Origin: a bacterium
Lineage (GTDB): Bacteria; Electryoneota; Electryoneia; Electryoneales; Electryoneaceae
Direction: 5' to 3'
DNA length: 5,921 bases
Assembly (NCBI GenBank): GCA_014729955.1
Contig: WJJA01000173.1
Location: forward strand, 1 to 5,921
Of the stretch, positions 5,890-5,921 are shown in pieces; the first letter of the stretch is position 1, and each line of letters begins with the position of its first letter. The position numbers and the translations under genes were made by a program. The notes beneath the pieces were generated by a model. The model was not told the origin of the DNA. It saw nothing but the letters and a program-made list of their open reading frames with translations, and did no database searches.

Positions 5890-5921
5890 CGCCCGAAGGG
5901 GGAATGAATAGATGAGATTGG

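Noticed and set aside
5898..5921. Possible start of a further gene (GGGGG, then ATG at 5912)
   Set aside because: Only three codons are visible before the window ends, too little to call.

Overview
The window holds two gene blocks on opposite strands, with a single minus-strand gene between them. Codon use is GC-rich, Shine-Dalgarno sites are clear, and there is a lipoprotein-type signal sequence, so this is a bacterium with an envelope suited to lipoproteins, most simply Gram-negative. The sodium-pump type decarboxylase genes suggest an anaerobic or fermentative lifestyle, and the peroxidase suggests exposure to oxygen or peroxides. I cannot place the phylum. Lineages in the FCB or PVC groups would fit, but that is a guess from gene content.

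Left block (minus strand, bases 1-2433). A candidate sigma70-type promoter leads into a carboxyltransferase of the propionyl-CoA carboxylase beta / methylmalonyl-CoA decarboxylase alpha family (mmdA). Nine bases later comes a small membrane protein of the OadG / decarboxylase delta family with an unusually long C-terminal domain. After it comes the first 47 codons of what looks like the biotin carrier subunit, cut by the window edge. Carboxyltransferase, membrane anchor and biotin carrier in this order match Na+-translocating methylmalonyl-CoA decarboxylase operons. The sodium-pumping beta subunit would be expected beyond base 1.

Middle (2434-3715). A gene-free stretch carries several stem-loops, including a GC-rich 7-bp hairpin and a perfect 12-bp inverted repeat that look like dispersed intergenic repeat elements. 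Next is a minus-strand glutathione peroxidase-family gene whose product has a lipoprotein-like signal and a thioredoxin-type second cysteine. A 322-base divergent intergenic region with small palindromes follows.

Right block (plus strand, 3716-5754). A stand-alone lysine-ketoglutarate reductase (LKR) domain protein overlaps by 4 bases (ATGA) a class I, metal-type O-methyltransferase. The coupling implies a shared pathway. No saccharopine dehydrogenase partner is visible, so the substrate is open. After this operon, bases 5769-5889 hold a large imperfect palindrome plus a competing hairpin, the most unusual non-coding structure here. No rRNA, tRNA, CRISPR array or recognisable transposase was seen.
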